From the NCBI RefSeq assembly GCF_000378205.1, contig NZ_KB899409.1, forward strand, positions 1 through 64,000: a stretch of 64,000 bases of DNA. The letters are read 5' to 3'. Below, in pieces: positions 24,896 to 33,382 of the stretch. The position numbers and the translations under genes are program-made. Each line of letters begins with the position of its first letter. Position 1 is the stretch's first letter. The notes beneath the pieces were generated by a model, which saw nothing but the letters and a program-made list of their open reading frames with translations, had not been told where the DNA came from and searched no databases. This DNA comes from Sediminispirochaeta bajacaliforniensis DSM 16054. GTDB lineage: Bacteria; Spirochaetota; Spirochaetia; DSM-16054; Sediminispirochaetaceae.

Positions 24896-26113
24896 TCAGT
24901 TTTTGAGATTATCGAGCGCCTCCCGGGCGGCCCGCTTCACGGGAGGTGCATAATCAAGGTAACCGGTATAGAGAAGGTAGTCGAAGGCGACACGGTCTCC
25001 AAGGGCCCCAAGATTATTTACCACCGCAAGAGCCACCTGGGTATCTACAGGCTGCCCATTTTCAACATATGCATTCATCACTTCTAAATACAGCGATAAA
25101 CGCACAGCTGCTTCATGGGTACCCATGGCACCGAGGCCTGCGATAGCCTCGAGTAAGCTTGAGGTACTGGTTTCCCCCCGATCGACCTCGACGGTTGTTT
25201 GGTCAAAATGGTCGATCACCAACTCGGTCGCTTCGGCCCAGCGATATTCGGTCAAAGCCCGAACCGCTTCATATCGAAGTTCCCGAAGTACAGGTTTCTC
25301 TTCTTCGGCTACAACCCGGGAATCGAGGCCATATGAAAGCGCCTTCATGGCTATTGTAGCCTTCTGCTCGACACTCAACGCCTCCCGGGAGTCCGCGCGT
25401 TTGAGAGCTTCTAACTTTTCCACCGGCGGATTTTGTTCGATAACTCGGGAGATGTTGGCAACATAGTCGCCTCCGAGCTGTTCAAGAGCCCCATCGGCTT
25501 TATAGGTAATCTCGTCCGAGTATTTCAAATAGGAAGCACTAAATAGGAGTCCGTAGGAATTTTCATTACCGATTTTACCGAGAGTAACGACACACTCCGC
25601 GAGAACCTGACGATCGACATTGCCGCCGGACCGCATAGCGTTGTTCTGAGACGCCATCCAGGTATTGAGTTTACTTATCAGCTCCGGATTATCCCCGGCT
25701 ACAGACCCAAGGGCGCTCATAACCGCAATCTGAATACGGACAGAACTGCTCTGTTCGAAAAGCCTCCAGATAATATCGGCTGCAGGGGTGTATTCATGCA
25801 TACCGATAAGATTGACAGCCAACACGGCAAGCTCCTGGGCTGCGGTATCATCCCGGAGGGTTCGGATATTATCAAGAATAAACTCAATGGCCTGTCGATA
25901 GAGGGGACCCATTTCGGGGCCGTTCATCTCAGAGGCATCCTGAAGCACCTGAATTTTCGTCGAAAGGCTTCCTCGTGCAAAACTCTTTTGAAAGGCAAGC
26001 AGCATGGGATCTTCCTCGGAAGCATCCTGAGCCGAAACGACGGAAAGCGATGTCACAAGCAAAACCGCGAAAATGAGTGTAAAAAGCCGGTAGAAACCTG
26101 TTGTCCGATTCAT
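24896..26113 (-). CDS. Secreted HEAT-repeat-like protein A
   Basis: The ATG at 26113 lies 9 bases after GAGGAGG and gives 405 residues with a signal peptide (MNRTTGFYRLFTLIFAVLLVTSLSVVSAQ). A GTG start at 26131 would place the ribosome-binding site inside the gene and is rejected. The mature chain is entirely helical repeats, e.g. VRIQIAVMSALGSVAGDN, RYEAVRALTEYRWAEA and a terminal VKRAAREALDNL. It is probably a periplasmic scaffold and a paralogue-like partner of the HEAT protein at 20442. It follows the PilZ gene by 14 bases in the same operon. Confidence 0.8.
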   Translation of the reverse strand: MNRTTGFYRLFTLIFAVLLVTSLSVVSAQDASEEDPMLLAFQKSFARGSLSTKIQVLQDASEMNGPEMGPLYRQAIEFILDNIRTLRDDTAAQELAVLAVNLIGMHEYTPAADIIWRLFEQSSSVRIQIAVMSALGSVAGDNPELISKLNTWMASQNNAMRSGGNVDRQVLAECVVTLGKIGNENSYGLLFSASYLKYSDEITYKADGALEQLGGDYVANISRVIEQNPPVEKLEALKRADSREALSVEQKATIAMKALSYGLDSRVVAEEEKPVLRELRYEAVRALTEYRWAEATELVIDHFDQTTVEVDRGETSTSSLLEAIAGLGAMGTHEAAVRLSLYLEVMNAYVENGQPVDTQVALAVVNNLGALGDRVAFDYLLYTGYLDYAPPVKRAAREALDNLKN

Positions 26114-26127
26114 GTTGAGATGCCTCC

Positions 26128-27180
26128 TCACGATAACGCTGTCGCCCGCCGGGCTGTAGTTTGTTGTTTGGAATCCATATCCCTTTCTCCAAAAAGATTA
26201 TACACGAAAACAAGGACCCTGTTGCGTGCCGGAGGAGATAGCGGGAGTGCCTGAATATGGAGCAAAGACTGATTTGTCTTCGTATTATAGTTCACCCCCC
26301 TGACCGTACCGTTCATGACGATGGTTCGATCTGCCAGGGAGAACTGAATCTTGACATTCATGCCGACCTTTCCCTTCCCGCCTATACGAACGGCCGCCCC
26401 GTCTTCGGAGAGATCCTCAAGCCTGGCCCGGAGCCCTTTTCTGGCCTCGGCAACCTCATCGGCATGATCAAGAGAGGAGAGAGGGTAAATCCATGCGGGC
26501 TTACGGACTTCGACTCGAACGGAATTCCTTTTCTGACTCCTGATAAGGCTGTCGGAATGGGAGATGTGGAGAATCGGATACTGTTTTTCGGAATAGTCTT
26601 CGAGAACCCTTGATTCAAAGGTATATCCGGCATCATCGACCCGCCAAAAATAGACCTGAATAAGCTGCCCCTTCCATAGAAAACCGGGAGCGAGCTTTGG
26701 CCCCTCGGGATACGAGACGGCAAGATAGCGGCGAAGGTTTTCCACCACCTGGGAATCAAAGGTACCGGCACCAGGTAAAGATATCTTTATTCGCTGCCGC
26801 TGCATGATCTTCCTGCTGGATTTTAGACCTAGTTTATATTTGGGAAGATTGAGTTCTACCTGACGCCGAAAATTGAAAAGTTTCAGAAGAAACTGAGAAG
26901 CATTGAAATCATCCATGAGATTCTGCGAACGGAATTTCGTAACCACACCTCGAATGGATCGATCGAGTTGACCAATCGACCAGAAAAGGCTTGTGGGATT
27001 TTTGAGACGAGCCTCAACTGCGATTCTGCGGAGCAGATTCACCTCACGAAAACTAAAACCGGCCTCTTTCCCCTTCACGTAAAAATGTATCCAGGGGAAA
27101 CTTCCTCCGCCCGCCCTTCGTATAAGAGCGATGAGAAGAAAAATAAGACCACATACTACCGCTAAAATTGTCCAATTCAT
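26128..27180 (-). CDS. Membrane-anchored PilZ-domain protein (c-di-GMP receptor)
   Basis: From the ATG at 27180, 5 bases after AAGGAA, the 350-residue protein has one N-terminal membrane helix (WTILAVVCGLIFLLIALIRR). A region of about 190 residues that I cannot assign follows, and then a C-terminal PilZ domain. The PilZ c-di-GMP motif RxxxR is RNSVR near residue 218, and the second motif DxSxxG is DLSEDG near 257. PilZ proteins change activity or partner binding when c-di-GMP rises. This one heads the operon with HEAT, ComEC-like, RsmA and YwqK-like genes. It may therefore couple c-di-GMP to an envelope function. Confidence 0.87.
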   Translation of the reverse strand: MNWTILAVVCGLIFLLIALIRRAGGGSFPWIHFYVKGKEAGFSFREVNLLRRIAVEARLKNPTSLFWSIGQLDRSIRGVVTKFRSQNLMDDFNASQFLLKLFNFRRQVELNLPKYKLGLKSSRKIMQRQRIKISLPGAGTFDSQVVENLRRYLAVSYPEGPKLAPGFLWKGQLIQVYFWRVDDAGYTFESRVLEDYSEKQYPILHISHSDSLIRSQKRNSVRVEVRKPAWIYPLSSLDHADEVAEARKGLRARLEDLSEDGAAVRIGGKGKVGMNVKIQFSLADRTIVMNGTVRGVNYNTKTNQSLLHIQALPLSPPARNRVLVFVYNLFGERDMDSKQQTTARRATALS

Positions 27181-27249
27181 CAAAATTCCTTTTCTCAGGC
27201 TTCACTATAAACAGCTTCTCATGATACATCATACCATAAGGAGTAACGG

Positions 27250-27948
27250 ATGACAATTTTCCCGGAAGAGAGAAACGAAAAAAGCGGCAACGACCCGAAA
27301 TCTTTACTCGAACCGATTTTGCTTTTCTTTGTTCTGTTCTTTCCCGGTTACCTCTCCGGCACCGATTCAGGTCAGAAGATAGATTTCGCAAACCTCGGCT
27401 TCCTCTTTCGCTATGCGGCAGTGGCACTCCCCCAGATTCTGCTTCTCCTTTTCATGATTTCAAAAAAGGGGCCGGGTTGGCCCGAACGATACGGTATTAC
27501 AAGGATCAAACGGCGGGATATTCCGGGGGCCCTGCTCCTGCTTCCCCTCCTCCTGGCAATCTCTTTTTTGATCGCTCTCCTCTTTCCTTTCGGCTTGCAG
27601 GAGAGCTGGGGTATGGAAAAACGAACGCTGCTTTTGCCGGCGATCGTCGCAATGGTTATCACGGGTTATCGGGAAGAGCTTTTTTTTCGAGCCTACCTGC
27701 TCAGAGAGCTGAGCACATTCCTTGGCGGTGAGGAACAGCGGCCGGGCTGGCGGGAGGTTACGACCTCTTCGCTGCTCTTTGCAGCAGGCCACCTCTACCA
27801 AGGATGGGGAGGAGCGCTTACGACCCTGCTGATCGCAATGGTTCTCGGCTTCCGCTACTCACGAAAAAAGAGCCTCCACGAGGTCGCAATCGCCCATTCA
27901 CTCTACAACAGCGTCGCCCTGATCATGATCTCTTTTGGCTCTTATTAA
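27250..27948 (+). CDS. CPBP-family intramembrane metalloprotease
   Basis: The 232-residue membrane protein has the CPBP (Abi/Rce1-like) motifs. These are E142-E143 and R147 in REELFFRAYL, a histidine in AAGHLYQG (H181) and a second histidine in AIAHSLYN (H216). These residues build the metal site of this glutamic/metalloprotease fold, which cleaves within membranes; bacterial members are linked to peptide processing or immunity. AAGGAG precedes the ATG. It is divergent from the PilZ operon with a 69-base intergenic region, and it appears to stand alone because tlpA has its own promoter-like sequence. Confidence 0.88.
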   Translation: MTIFPEERNEKSGNDPKSLLEPILLFFVLFFPGYLSGTDSGQKIDFANLGFLFRYAAVALPQILLLLFMISKKGPGWPERYGITRIKRRDIPGALLLLPLLLAISFLIALLFPFGLQESWGMEKRTLLLPAIVAMVITGYREELFFRAYLLRELSTFLGGEEQRPGWREVTTSSLLFAAGHLYQGWGGALTTLLIAMVLGFRYSRKKSLHEVAIAHSLYNSVALIMISFGSY

Positions 27949-27962
27949 AGAACCGAAGCCTC

Positions 27963-28000
27963 TTGCCTATCCCTTCGCTTTATAGTAATTTTCATATATG
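27963..28000 (+). promoter_or_regulatory. Candidate leaderless-type promoter of tlpA
   Basis: TTGCCT (27963-27968), a 17-base spacer and TAATTT (27986-27991) end 6 bases before the ATG at 27998. There is no Shine-Dalgarno. The -35 is identical to that of the CheW-CZB gene; the -10 is weak. A better-looking TATAGT at 27981 lacks a spaced -35. Confidence 0.4.
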
Positions 28001-28582
28001 AAAAAGCATATAAGTTCTTTGTATCCCATGCTTCTTTTGTCGGTTTTTGCTCTTACCCCCGGACTTTTCGCTCAAGAAAGCGGTGACGAGAGTTATTCCA
28101 TGTCAAAGGGGCAAGCCGCCCTTTATCAACTCGGTTTTGATATCCCCAGGGGCAGCCTGGCCGCACCGCCCTTTTCCCTGACGACCATCGACGGCGAGAC
28201 GGCAAGCCTTTCGGCAGCAAAGGGAAAGCTGCTGCTCCTCAATCTTTGGGCGACATGGTGTCCCCCCTGTCGCCAGGAGATGCCCTCCATGCAAAAAATC
28301 TATGAGCGTTTTGCCGGAAAAAACTTTGAAATGTACGCCGTCGCAGCCCCTACTCCCCCGAGGGAAACCCTCGAACTGATTACAGCACATGTTGCCGATA
28401 ACGGATTCACCTTCCCCGTTCCCATCGACAGCGAATACCAGGTCAATTCAATATACGGAACGGGGAGCATTCCCACTACCTGGATCATCGATGAAAAGGG
28501 AAACATCATCGCCAGGCTGGTAGGTGCAACCGATTGGTCATCACCTGAGATCATCGGGGCTCTTGAGATGCTCATTCCATAG
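27998..28582 (+). CDS. TlpA/ResA-type thiol-disulfide oxidoreductase
   Basis: The 194-residue protein has a signal peptide (MKKHISSLYPMLLLSVFALTPGLFAQ) and a thioredoxin fold of the TlpA/ResA/AhpC-TSA kind. The active site is WCPPC (C88, C91) in NLWATWCPPCRQEMP, followed by the cis-Pro loop SIPTTWIID. It should reduce disulfides in the periplasm, for example in apocytochromes or other exported proteins, using electrons from the DsbD encoded 15 bases downstream. It lacks a ribosome-binding site and may be leaderless. Confidence 0.9.
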   Translation: MKKHISSLYPMLLLSVFALTPGLFAQESGDESYSMSKGQAALYQLGFDIPRGSLAAPPFSLTTIDGETASLSAAKGKLLLLNLWATWCPPCRQEMPSMQKIYERFAGKNFEMYAVAAPTPPRETLELITAHVADNGFTFPVPIDSEYQVNSIYGTGSIPTTWIIDEKGNIIARLVGATDWSSPEIIGALEMLIP

Positions 28583-28596
28583 GAAAGGAGGCGGCG

Positions 28597-30381
28597 GTGT
28601 ACCGACTAAGAAGAGTTCCGGCCCTGTTGTTGTTCCTGCTTGTCGTGCTGCTTCCCCTTGCCGCCGCCAAGCCCCGAATCGTCGATGTGGGGGTCTTTGG
28701 GCAGAGAGATTCGCAGCGCATCACCCTCTCGCTGGAGATTCCCGAAGGGTATCATCAAAGCTTCAACGAAGATTTCTTCTTTTTTGAACTGGTCGATCCA
28801 GCGGGGGCGGATCTCGGTAGGATCGATTATCCGAAGGGGACCGATACCGAAACAGGACCTGCCTACTACGGAACGATATCCCTAAGCGCTCCACTGCCCC
28901 CCGAAAAATTCCGGTCCACTTCTGCACAGACGGGAAAAATCAGGCTCCATTATCAGCTTTGTGACGAGGCCGGCACCTGTTTCCTGCCCGGCACCGTCGA
29001 AGCATCCTTTTCCATACCTGCACCCGACACGGGCTCTTTTTCAAGCAGCATCGGAGGGTTCAAGGGAGAGAAGGGCATCTGGCTCATGCTCGCCTTCGCC
29101 TTGCTCGGTGGGATTCTCCTCAACATAATGCCCTGCGTCTTTCCCATTCTCTCGATCAGGGCCCTCAACCTTGTCAAACAGAGCAGTAATGACAAGAAGC
29201 TGTTGCGTTTCGGCTCCCTGCTCTACGGTGCCGGAGTCCTGGCCTCGTTTTTGCTCCTCGCTCTGGTGGTCATCATCCTGAAACAGTCGGGAGAACTAGT
29301 CGGCTGGGGCTTTCAGTTTCAGAATCCGGCTTTTGTGCTGGCTCTCAGCGCTATTCTTCTGGTATTTGCCCTCAGCTTATTCGACCTCTACCTCTTTCAG
29401 CCGCCGATATTCGGGTCGAAACTGGCCGCCGCCGGATCGAGGGGACTTGTCGGTTCCTTTGTAAACGGGCTCGTTGCCGTAATCCTTGCAACCCCCTGCA
29501 CCGCACCATTTCTTGGCAGCGCTCTGGGCTTTGCCTTTAGCCAGCCGCCGCTTTTAATCATCTTCTTTTTTCTCACCATTGGGATAGGCTTTGCCCTCCC
29601 ATTTGTTTTGCTCGGTTTCATTCCCCGGATCATCCATCGGATACCGAAACCGGGGGCATGGATGGAGCTCTTCAAAGAAACGATGGGTCTGGTACTGATT
29701 GCCACCGCTCTCTACTTCTTTGCTATCTTCGGACGTCAGACAGGAGCGCAGGCAATGATCGGGGCCCTTGCCTTTCTCCTTTCCCTTGCATCGGCAGCCT
29801 GGCTCTACGGAAAACTTGCAAAACCGACCTCATCGAAACGGCAACGTTGGCTTTCGCTTCTTTTGTTCGTTATACTTTCCTCAGCGGCCGCTACGATCTT
29901 CATCGATCCATCCTCCTGGAAGTCCCAGGAAGGAAACGCAAGTGAAACAGCAATGGCGGAGCATGGCGGCGAAGGGGTCGAACGTATTGCCTATTCATCC
30001 GAAAGGGTGGAAACGATGATTCGTTCCCGGCAGCCCTTTCTCCTTGTCTTCTCCGCCCAGTGGTGCAGCGTCTGCAAGCTAAACGACCGTCGGATTTTTG
30101 CCACCGAACGGGGAAAAGAGCTTTTTCAACGCTACGGTATCCAGATGGTCTACGGAGATTACACCAATGCCGATCCTGTGATAGGCGAAGCGATAAAAGA
30201 CCTTGGCAGAGCCGGCGTTCCGGTGTATGCTTTTTATCGGCCGGCGGCCGACAAACCTATTCTGCTGCCGGAACTACTTACCTTCGAGAAACTCGAGGAA
30301 CTTTTCTCGAAGGCAGACCATGAGGCGGAAACCGGAGAAACTCCGACCGCTCAGCCGCTGGGAGATGCCCTTTTTTTCTAA
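28597..30381 (+). CDS. dsbD: Thiol:disulfide interchange protein DsbD
   Basis: DsbD carries electrons from cytoplasmic thioredoxin across the membrane to periplasmic thiol proteins. All three modules are present in the 594 residues. After a signal peptide comes the N-terminal immunoglobulin-like domain with C122 and C128. The eight-helix membrane domain has C180 (NIMPCVFP) and C301 (ATPCTAPF). The C-terminal thioredoxin domain has C490-x2-C493 (WCSVCK). The start is GTG at 28597, set by AAGGAGG 5 bases upstream. Its natural client is the TlpA-like protein encoded just before it. Confidence 0.94.
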   Translation: MYRLRRVPALLLFLLVVLLPLAAAKPRIVDVGVFGQRDSQRITLSLEIPEGYHQSFNEDFFFFELVDPAGADLGRIDYPKGTDTETGPAYYGTISLSAPLPPEKFRSTSAQTGKIRLHYQLCDEAGTCFLPGTVEASFSIPAPDTGSFSSSIGGFKGEKGIWLMLAFALLGGILLNIMPCVFPILSIRALNLVKQSSNDKKLLRFGSLLYGAGVLASFLLLALVVIILKQSGELVGWGFQFQNPAFVLALSAILLVFALSLFDLYLFQPPIFGSKLAAAGSRGLVGSFVNGLVAVILATPCTAPFLGSALGFAFSQPPLLIIFFFLTIGIGFALPFVLLGFIPRIIHRIPKPGAWMELFKETMGLVLIATALYFFAIFGRQTGAQAMIGALAFLLSLASAAWLYGKLAKPTSSKRQRWLSLLLFVILSSAAATIFIDPSSWKSQEGNASETAMAEHGGEGVERIAYSSERVETMIRSRQPFLLVFSAQWCSVCKLNDRRIFATERGKELFQRYGIQMVYGDYTNADPVIGEAIKDLGRAGVPVYAFYRPAADKPILLPELLTFEKLEELFSKADHEAETGETPTAQPLGDALFF

Positions 30382-30417
30382 TCTCCCGACGGCACCATAT
30401 GCCAAAAGGAGGTAGAG

Positions 30418-32322
30418 ATGGCCCCCCTTGACACCGTACCGAAACGAATCAGAGAAACTGCACGGAAACACCCCGATATGACGGCCTTACTGGCAAAAGG
30501 GAAGGAAGGAGAATTCGAAGCGGCAAGCTTCCGGGAGATGATGGATCTTTGCGCGGCTTTTTCCTGTGCCCTGAACGATATCGGCGTGGAGCGAGGTGCA
30601 CATGTCGGTATCATCAGCGATAATCGAAGAGAGTGGATCATTGCGGACCTTGCCATGCTTGGCCTCGGTGTGGTTGATGTGCCCAGAGGCTCTGATTCCA
30701 CCGCCGACGAGATTGCCTATATCCTCGGCCATGCCGAGTGCGAGATTGCTTTTGCGGAAAACGGAGCTCAGGCGGATAAGATTATTGCGAACGCCCATGA
30801 TCTTCCCCTCTTAAAGCGAATCATCCTCTTCGATGCCGGCCGGAGTCCCTCGAAAAAGCTTCCGACCTCCCTCGAGCTGTCGTCTTTCGATGAAATGATG
30901 AAACGGGGAAGCGAACTGCTTCCGCAGAAACAGGATTTCTTCGACAAAGAGATCGATAAGGGTTCGCTCAACGATCTTGCAACCATCATCTATACATCTG
31001 GTACCACAGGAGAGCCCAAAGGGGTGATGCTCCCCCATCGCAGTTTTATCTTTCAACTCGATCGTGTGTACGACCACATTCCGATCGTGCCCGGTCAAAT
31101 TCTTTTAAGTGTTCTTCCGGTTTGGCATAGCTTTGAGCGGGCGGTGGAGTATATCATGCTTGCCCGCGGCGCCGCCATCGCCTATTCGAAACCGATTGGT
31201 GCGGTGATGCTTCCGGATATGCAGAAGGTTAAACCTCAGTGGCTTGCCTCGGTACCGAGGATTTGGGAGGGGGTCAGGGCTGCCATCTTCAAAAATATCG
31301 CAAAAGAGGGAAAGGCAAAACAGCTTCTGTTTTCCTTCTTTGTTGCCGTAGGAGAACTGCACAGCGCCATGTTTAACATGGTAACCGACAGAAAACCGGA
31401 CTTTGTCGGTCGACATCGCTGGCTCGACATCCTTCTTGCGATTATCCCCCTGATTCTCCTAACGCCCCTTCAGCTCCTTGGCAGTCTCCTGGTCTTTGGA
31501 AAGCTGAAAGCCCGTTTGGGAGGAAAGTTTATTGCCGGTATCTCAGGGGGAGGCGCCCTTCCCCCCTACGTGGATCGCTTCTTTCAGGCCGCCGGTATTC
31601 TGTTGCTGGAGGGCTACGGACTGACGGAAACAGGCCCAGTACTTGCGGTACGCAAGCAGAAGCATCCGGTACATGGAACAGTAGGGCCGCTTTTAGCCGA
31701 CATCGAACACCGTGTGGTCAACAGGGAGGGAGTTGTGCTTCCACCGGGCAGAAAGGGGGTCCTCTACGTAAAAAGTCCCCAGGTGATGGACGGTTACTAT
31801 AAACGAGAGGAGGCCACCGAAGCGGTGCTTCACGATGGTTGGCTCAACACAGGCGATATCACGCTCTTTACCCGTCAGGGTGAGTTCAAGATTCTTGGAC
31901 GGGCAAAAGAGACCATCGTCCTGCTTGGTGGTGAAAACATCGAACCGGTTCCGATCGAGGAGCACCTCTGTGCCAGCGACGCAATCGCACAAGCCATGGT
32001 TGTCGGCCAGGATAAGAAATTTCTCGCCGCGCTCATTGTCCCGGAGATGGAAAAGCTGCAACACTATGCCCAGGAAAAGGGGATCAGCTATATTCAGGCG
32101 GAAGAATTACTGACGAACCCCGAAATTCAGGAGTACGTCCACGACAGGATACAGGAACAGGTGAACCCCAAAAACGGTTTTAAACACTTCGAACGCATCT
32201 ACCGATTCACGCTCCTGCCGAAGCCCTTCGAGGTAGGAAAGGAGCTGACTCACACCCTGAAGATCAGGAGAAGCGTGGTCTACAAGCTTTACCGACATGA
32301 AATCGATTCCCTCTTCAGATAG
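30418..32322 (+). CDS. Long-chain acyl-CoA synthetase / AMP-binding enzyme
   Basis: The enzyme activates a carboxylic acid, most likely a long-chain fatty acid, to its acyl-CoA through an acyl-adenylate. The 634-residue chain has the AMP-binding motif YTSGTTGEPKG at 192-202. It also has the A5-type EGYGLTETGP near 400 and the C-terminal hinge GRAKETIVLLGGENIEP near 500. Full length and motifs fit FadD-like synthetases. AGGAGG precedes the ATG. It lies 36 bases after dsbD and overlaps sfsA by 26 bases. No other beta-oxidation gene is nearby, so a role in lipid recycling is possible. Confidence 0.92.
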   Translation: MAPLDTVPKRIRETARKHPDMTALLAKGKEGEFEAASFREMMDLCAAFSCALNDIGVERGAHVGIISDNRREWIIADLAMLGLGVVDVPRGSDSTADEIAYILGHAECEIAFAENGAQADKIIANAHDLPLLKRIILFDAGRSPSKKLPTSLELSSFDEMMKRGSELLPQKQDFFDKEIDKGSLNDLATIIYTSGTTGEPKGVMLPHRSFIFQLDRVYDHIPIVPGQILLSVLPVWHSFERAVEYIMLARGAAIAYSKPIGAVMLPDMQKVKPQWLASVPRIWEGVRAAIFKNIAKEGKAKQLLFSFFVAVGELHSAMFNMVTDRKPDFVGRHRWLDILLAIIPLILLTPLQLLGSLLVFGKLKARLGGKFIAGISGGGALPPYVDRFFQAAGILLLEGYGLTETGPVLAVRKQKHPVHGTVGPLLADIEHRVVNREGVVLPPGRKGVLYVKSPQVMDGYYKREEATEAVLHDGWLNTGDITLFTRQGEFKILGRAKETIVLLGGENIEPVPIEEHLCASDAIAQAMVVGQDKKFLAALIVPEMEKLQHYAQEKGISYIQAEELLTNPEIQEYVHDRIQEQVNPKNGFKHFERIYRFTLLPKPFEVGKELTHTLKIRRSVVYKLYRHEIDSLFR

Positions 32323-33070
32323 CGTTCGTCTCTTTTCGGCAGATGCCGATGCACGCTTTTTAGCCCGCCCCAACCGCTTTACGGTTGAGGCGGAGCTGCG
32401 GGAGAGAGGTGCGGACAGCAAGGTGGCGGTTCACTGTGCAAACCCCGGCAGGCTCAAGGAGCTTCTTTATCCCGGTGCCCAACTCATCCTCGAAAGGGCA
32501 AAGGGAGGGGCGAAACGAAAGACCAAATGGAGTCTGGCCGCCGTCCGGTTCCAGGGAAAGATCATCCCGTTAATCAGCGCCAGGGCTAACCTGGCGGTGC
32601 GGAGCCTCTGCCTTCCGAGGCTCTTTCCCCGCGCCCTTTCCATTGAAGCGGAAAAAACCCTTCCTCAGCAGCCGGGCAGCCGTTTCGACTTTCTCGTGAA
32701 AACGGAACAGGCCCTCTATCCTATCGAGGTCAAGGCCTGCACCCTCTTAAAACCCTTTAAACAGGCAAGCTTTCCCGATGCGCCGACGCAACGGGGAAGG
32801 CGGCATGTGGAAGAGTTGACGGCCCTCGCCGCTTGCAGGGATGGGACGGGGAAGGAATATCGGCCTAAGGTGATTATCGCAGTCTTCCATGCCGATGCCG
32901 AAACATTCTCTCCAAATGCAGAAACCGACCCCGATTTCGCCAAAGCCCTCTGCCGTGCCAGGAATCTGATCGATATAAGAATACCGCTTTTCCAGACCGA
33001 TGAGGAGGGGATAGCCAGAGTGATACGGGAAACCATTCCATTTGTCCCCGCCCCGAATCACAGCCGGTAA
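32297..33070 (+). CDS. sfsA: SfsA-family DNA-binding/sugar fermentation stimulation protein
   Basis: The 257-residue protein shows the SfsA family blocks HCANPGRL near 46-53, SRFDFLV near 128, PIEVKACTLL near 141 and FPDAPTQRGRRHVEEL near 158-173. SfsA has an N-terminal OB fold and a C-terminal nuclease-like fold with these acidic and lysine residues; its cellular role is poorly understood. The ATG lies inside the 3' end of the acyl-CoA synthetase gene, a 26-base overlap in another frame. Its own 3' end overlaps the convergent zinc-ribbon gene by 13 bases. Confidence 0.92.
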   Translation: MKSIPSSDSVRLFSADADARFLARPNRFTVEAELRERGADSKVAVHCANPGRLKELLYPGAQLILERAKGGAKRKTKWSLAAVRFQGKIIPLISARANLAVRSLCLPRLFPRALSIEAEKTLPQQPGSRFDFLVKTEQALYPIEVKACTLLKPFKQASFPDAPTQRGRRHVEELTALAACRDGTGKEYRPKVIIAVFHADAETFSPNAETDPDFAKALCRARNLIDIRIPLFQTDEEGIARVIRETIPFVPAPNHSR

Positions 33071-33378
33071 TAGAGAAAGGTCAATAAGCCCAAGGCTCCC
33101 AAAAGTATGATGGTAATAAGAAGATAAAACCAGGCAGGAAGCGAACGGGGAGACGAGCCCTGCGAAACCTGCTCAAGCGAAGACTCTCTACCTTTTTGGG
33201 ACGGGGCAAGATAGCCGCAGGATGGGCAGCCCTTTACAAAGAGAGAGGAAGGCCCTGCATAACCGCAGCGGGGACACTGGACCCCATAGAAACGACTGCC
33301 GCAGGATGGGCAGCGGCTGCTTCCCGCATCCACCTCGGCTCCACAACTTTCACAGTAGAACTTCGCCTTTTTCGTCAT
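33058..33378 (-). CDS. Double zinc-ribbon membrane protein
   Basis: The 106-residue protein has two to three CxxC pairs (CESCG, CPSCG, CPRCGYAG, CPSCGYLAP) in the first 60 residues. A Ser-rich linker and one C-terminal membrane helix (WFYLLITIILLGALGLLTFLYY) follow, so the ribbons should face the cytoplasm. The ATG at 33378 lies 4 bases after the SpoIIE gene stop with AGGTGTG upstream, so the two are coupled. A longer frame reads back into that gene and is rejected. It may recruit a protein or RNA to the membrane; the link to the phosphatase is positional. Confidence 0.75.
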   Translation of the reverse strand: MTKKAKFYCESCGAEVDAGSSRCPSCGSRFYGVQCPRCGYAGPSSLFVKGCPSCGYLAPSQKGRESSLEQVSQGSSPRSLPAWFYLLITIILLGALGLLTFLYYRL

Positions 33379-33382
33379 TGCT

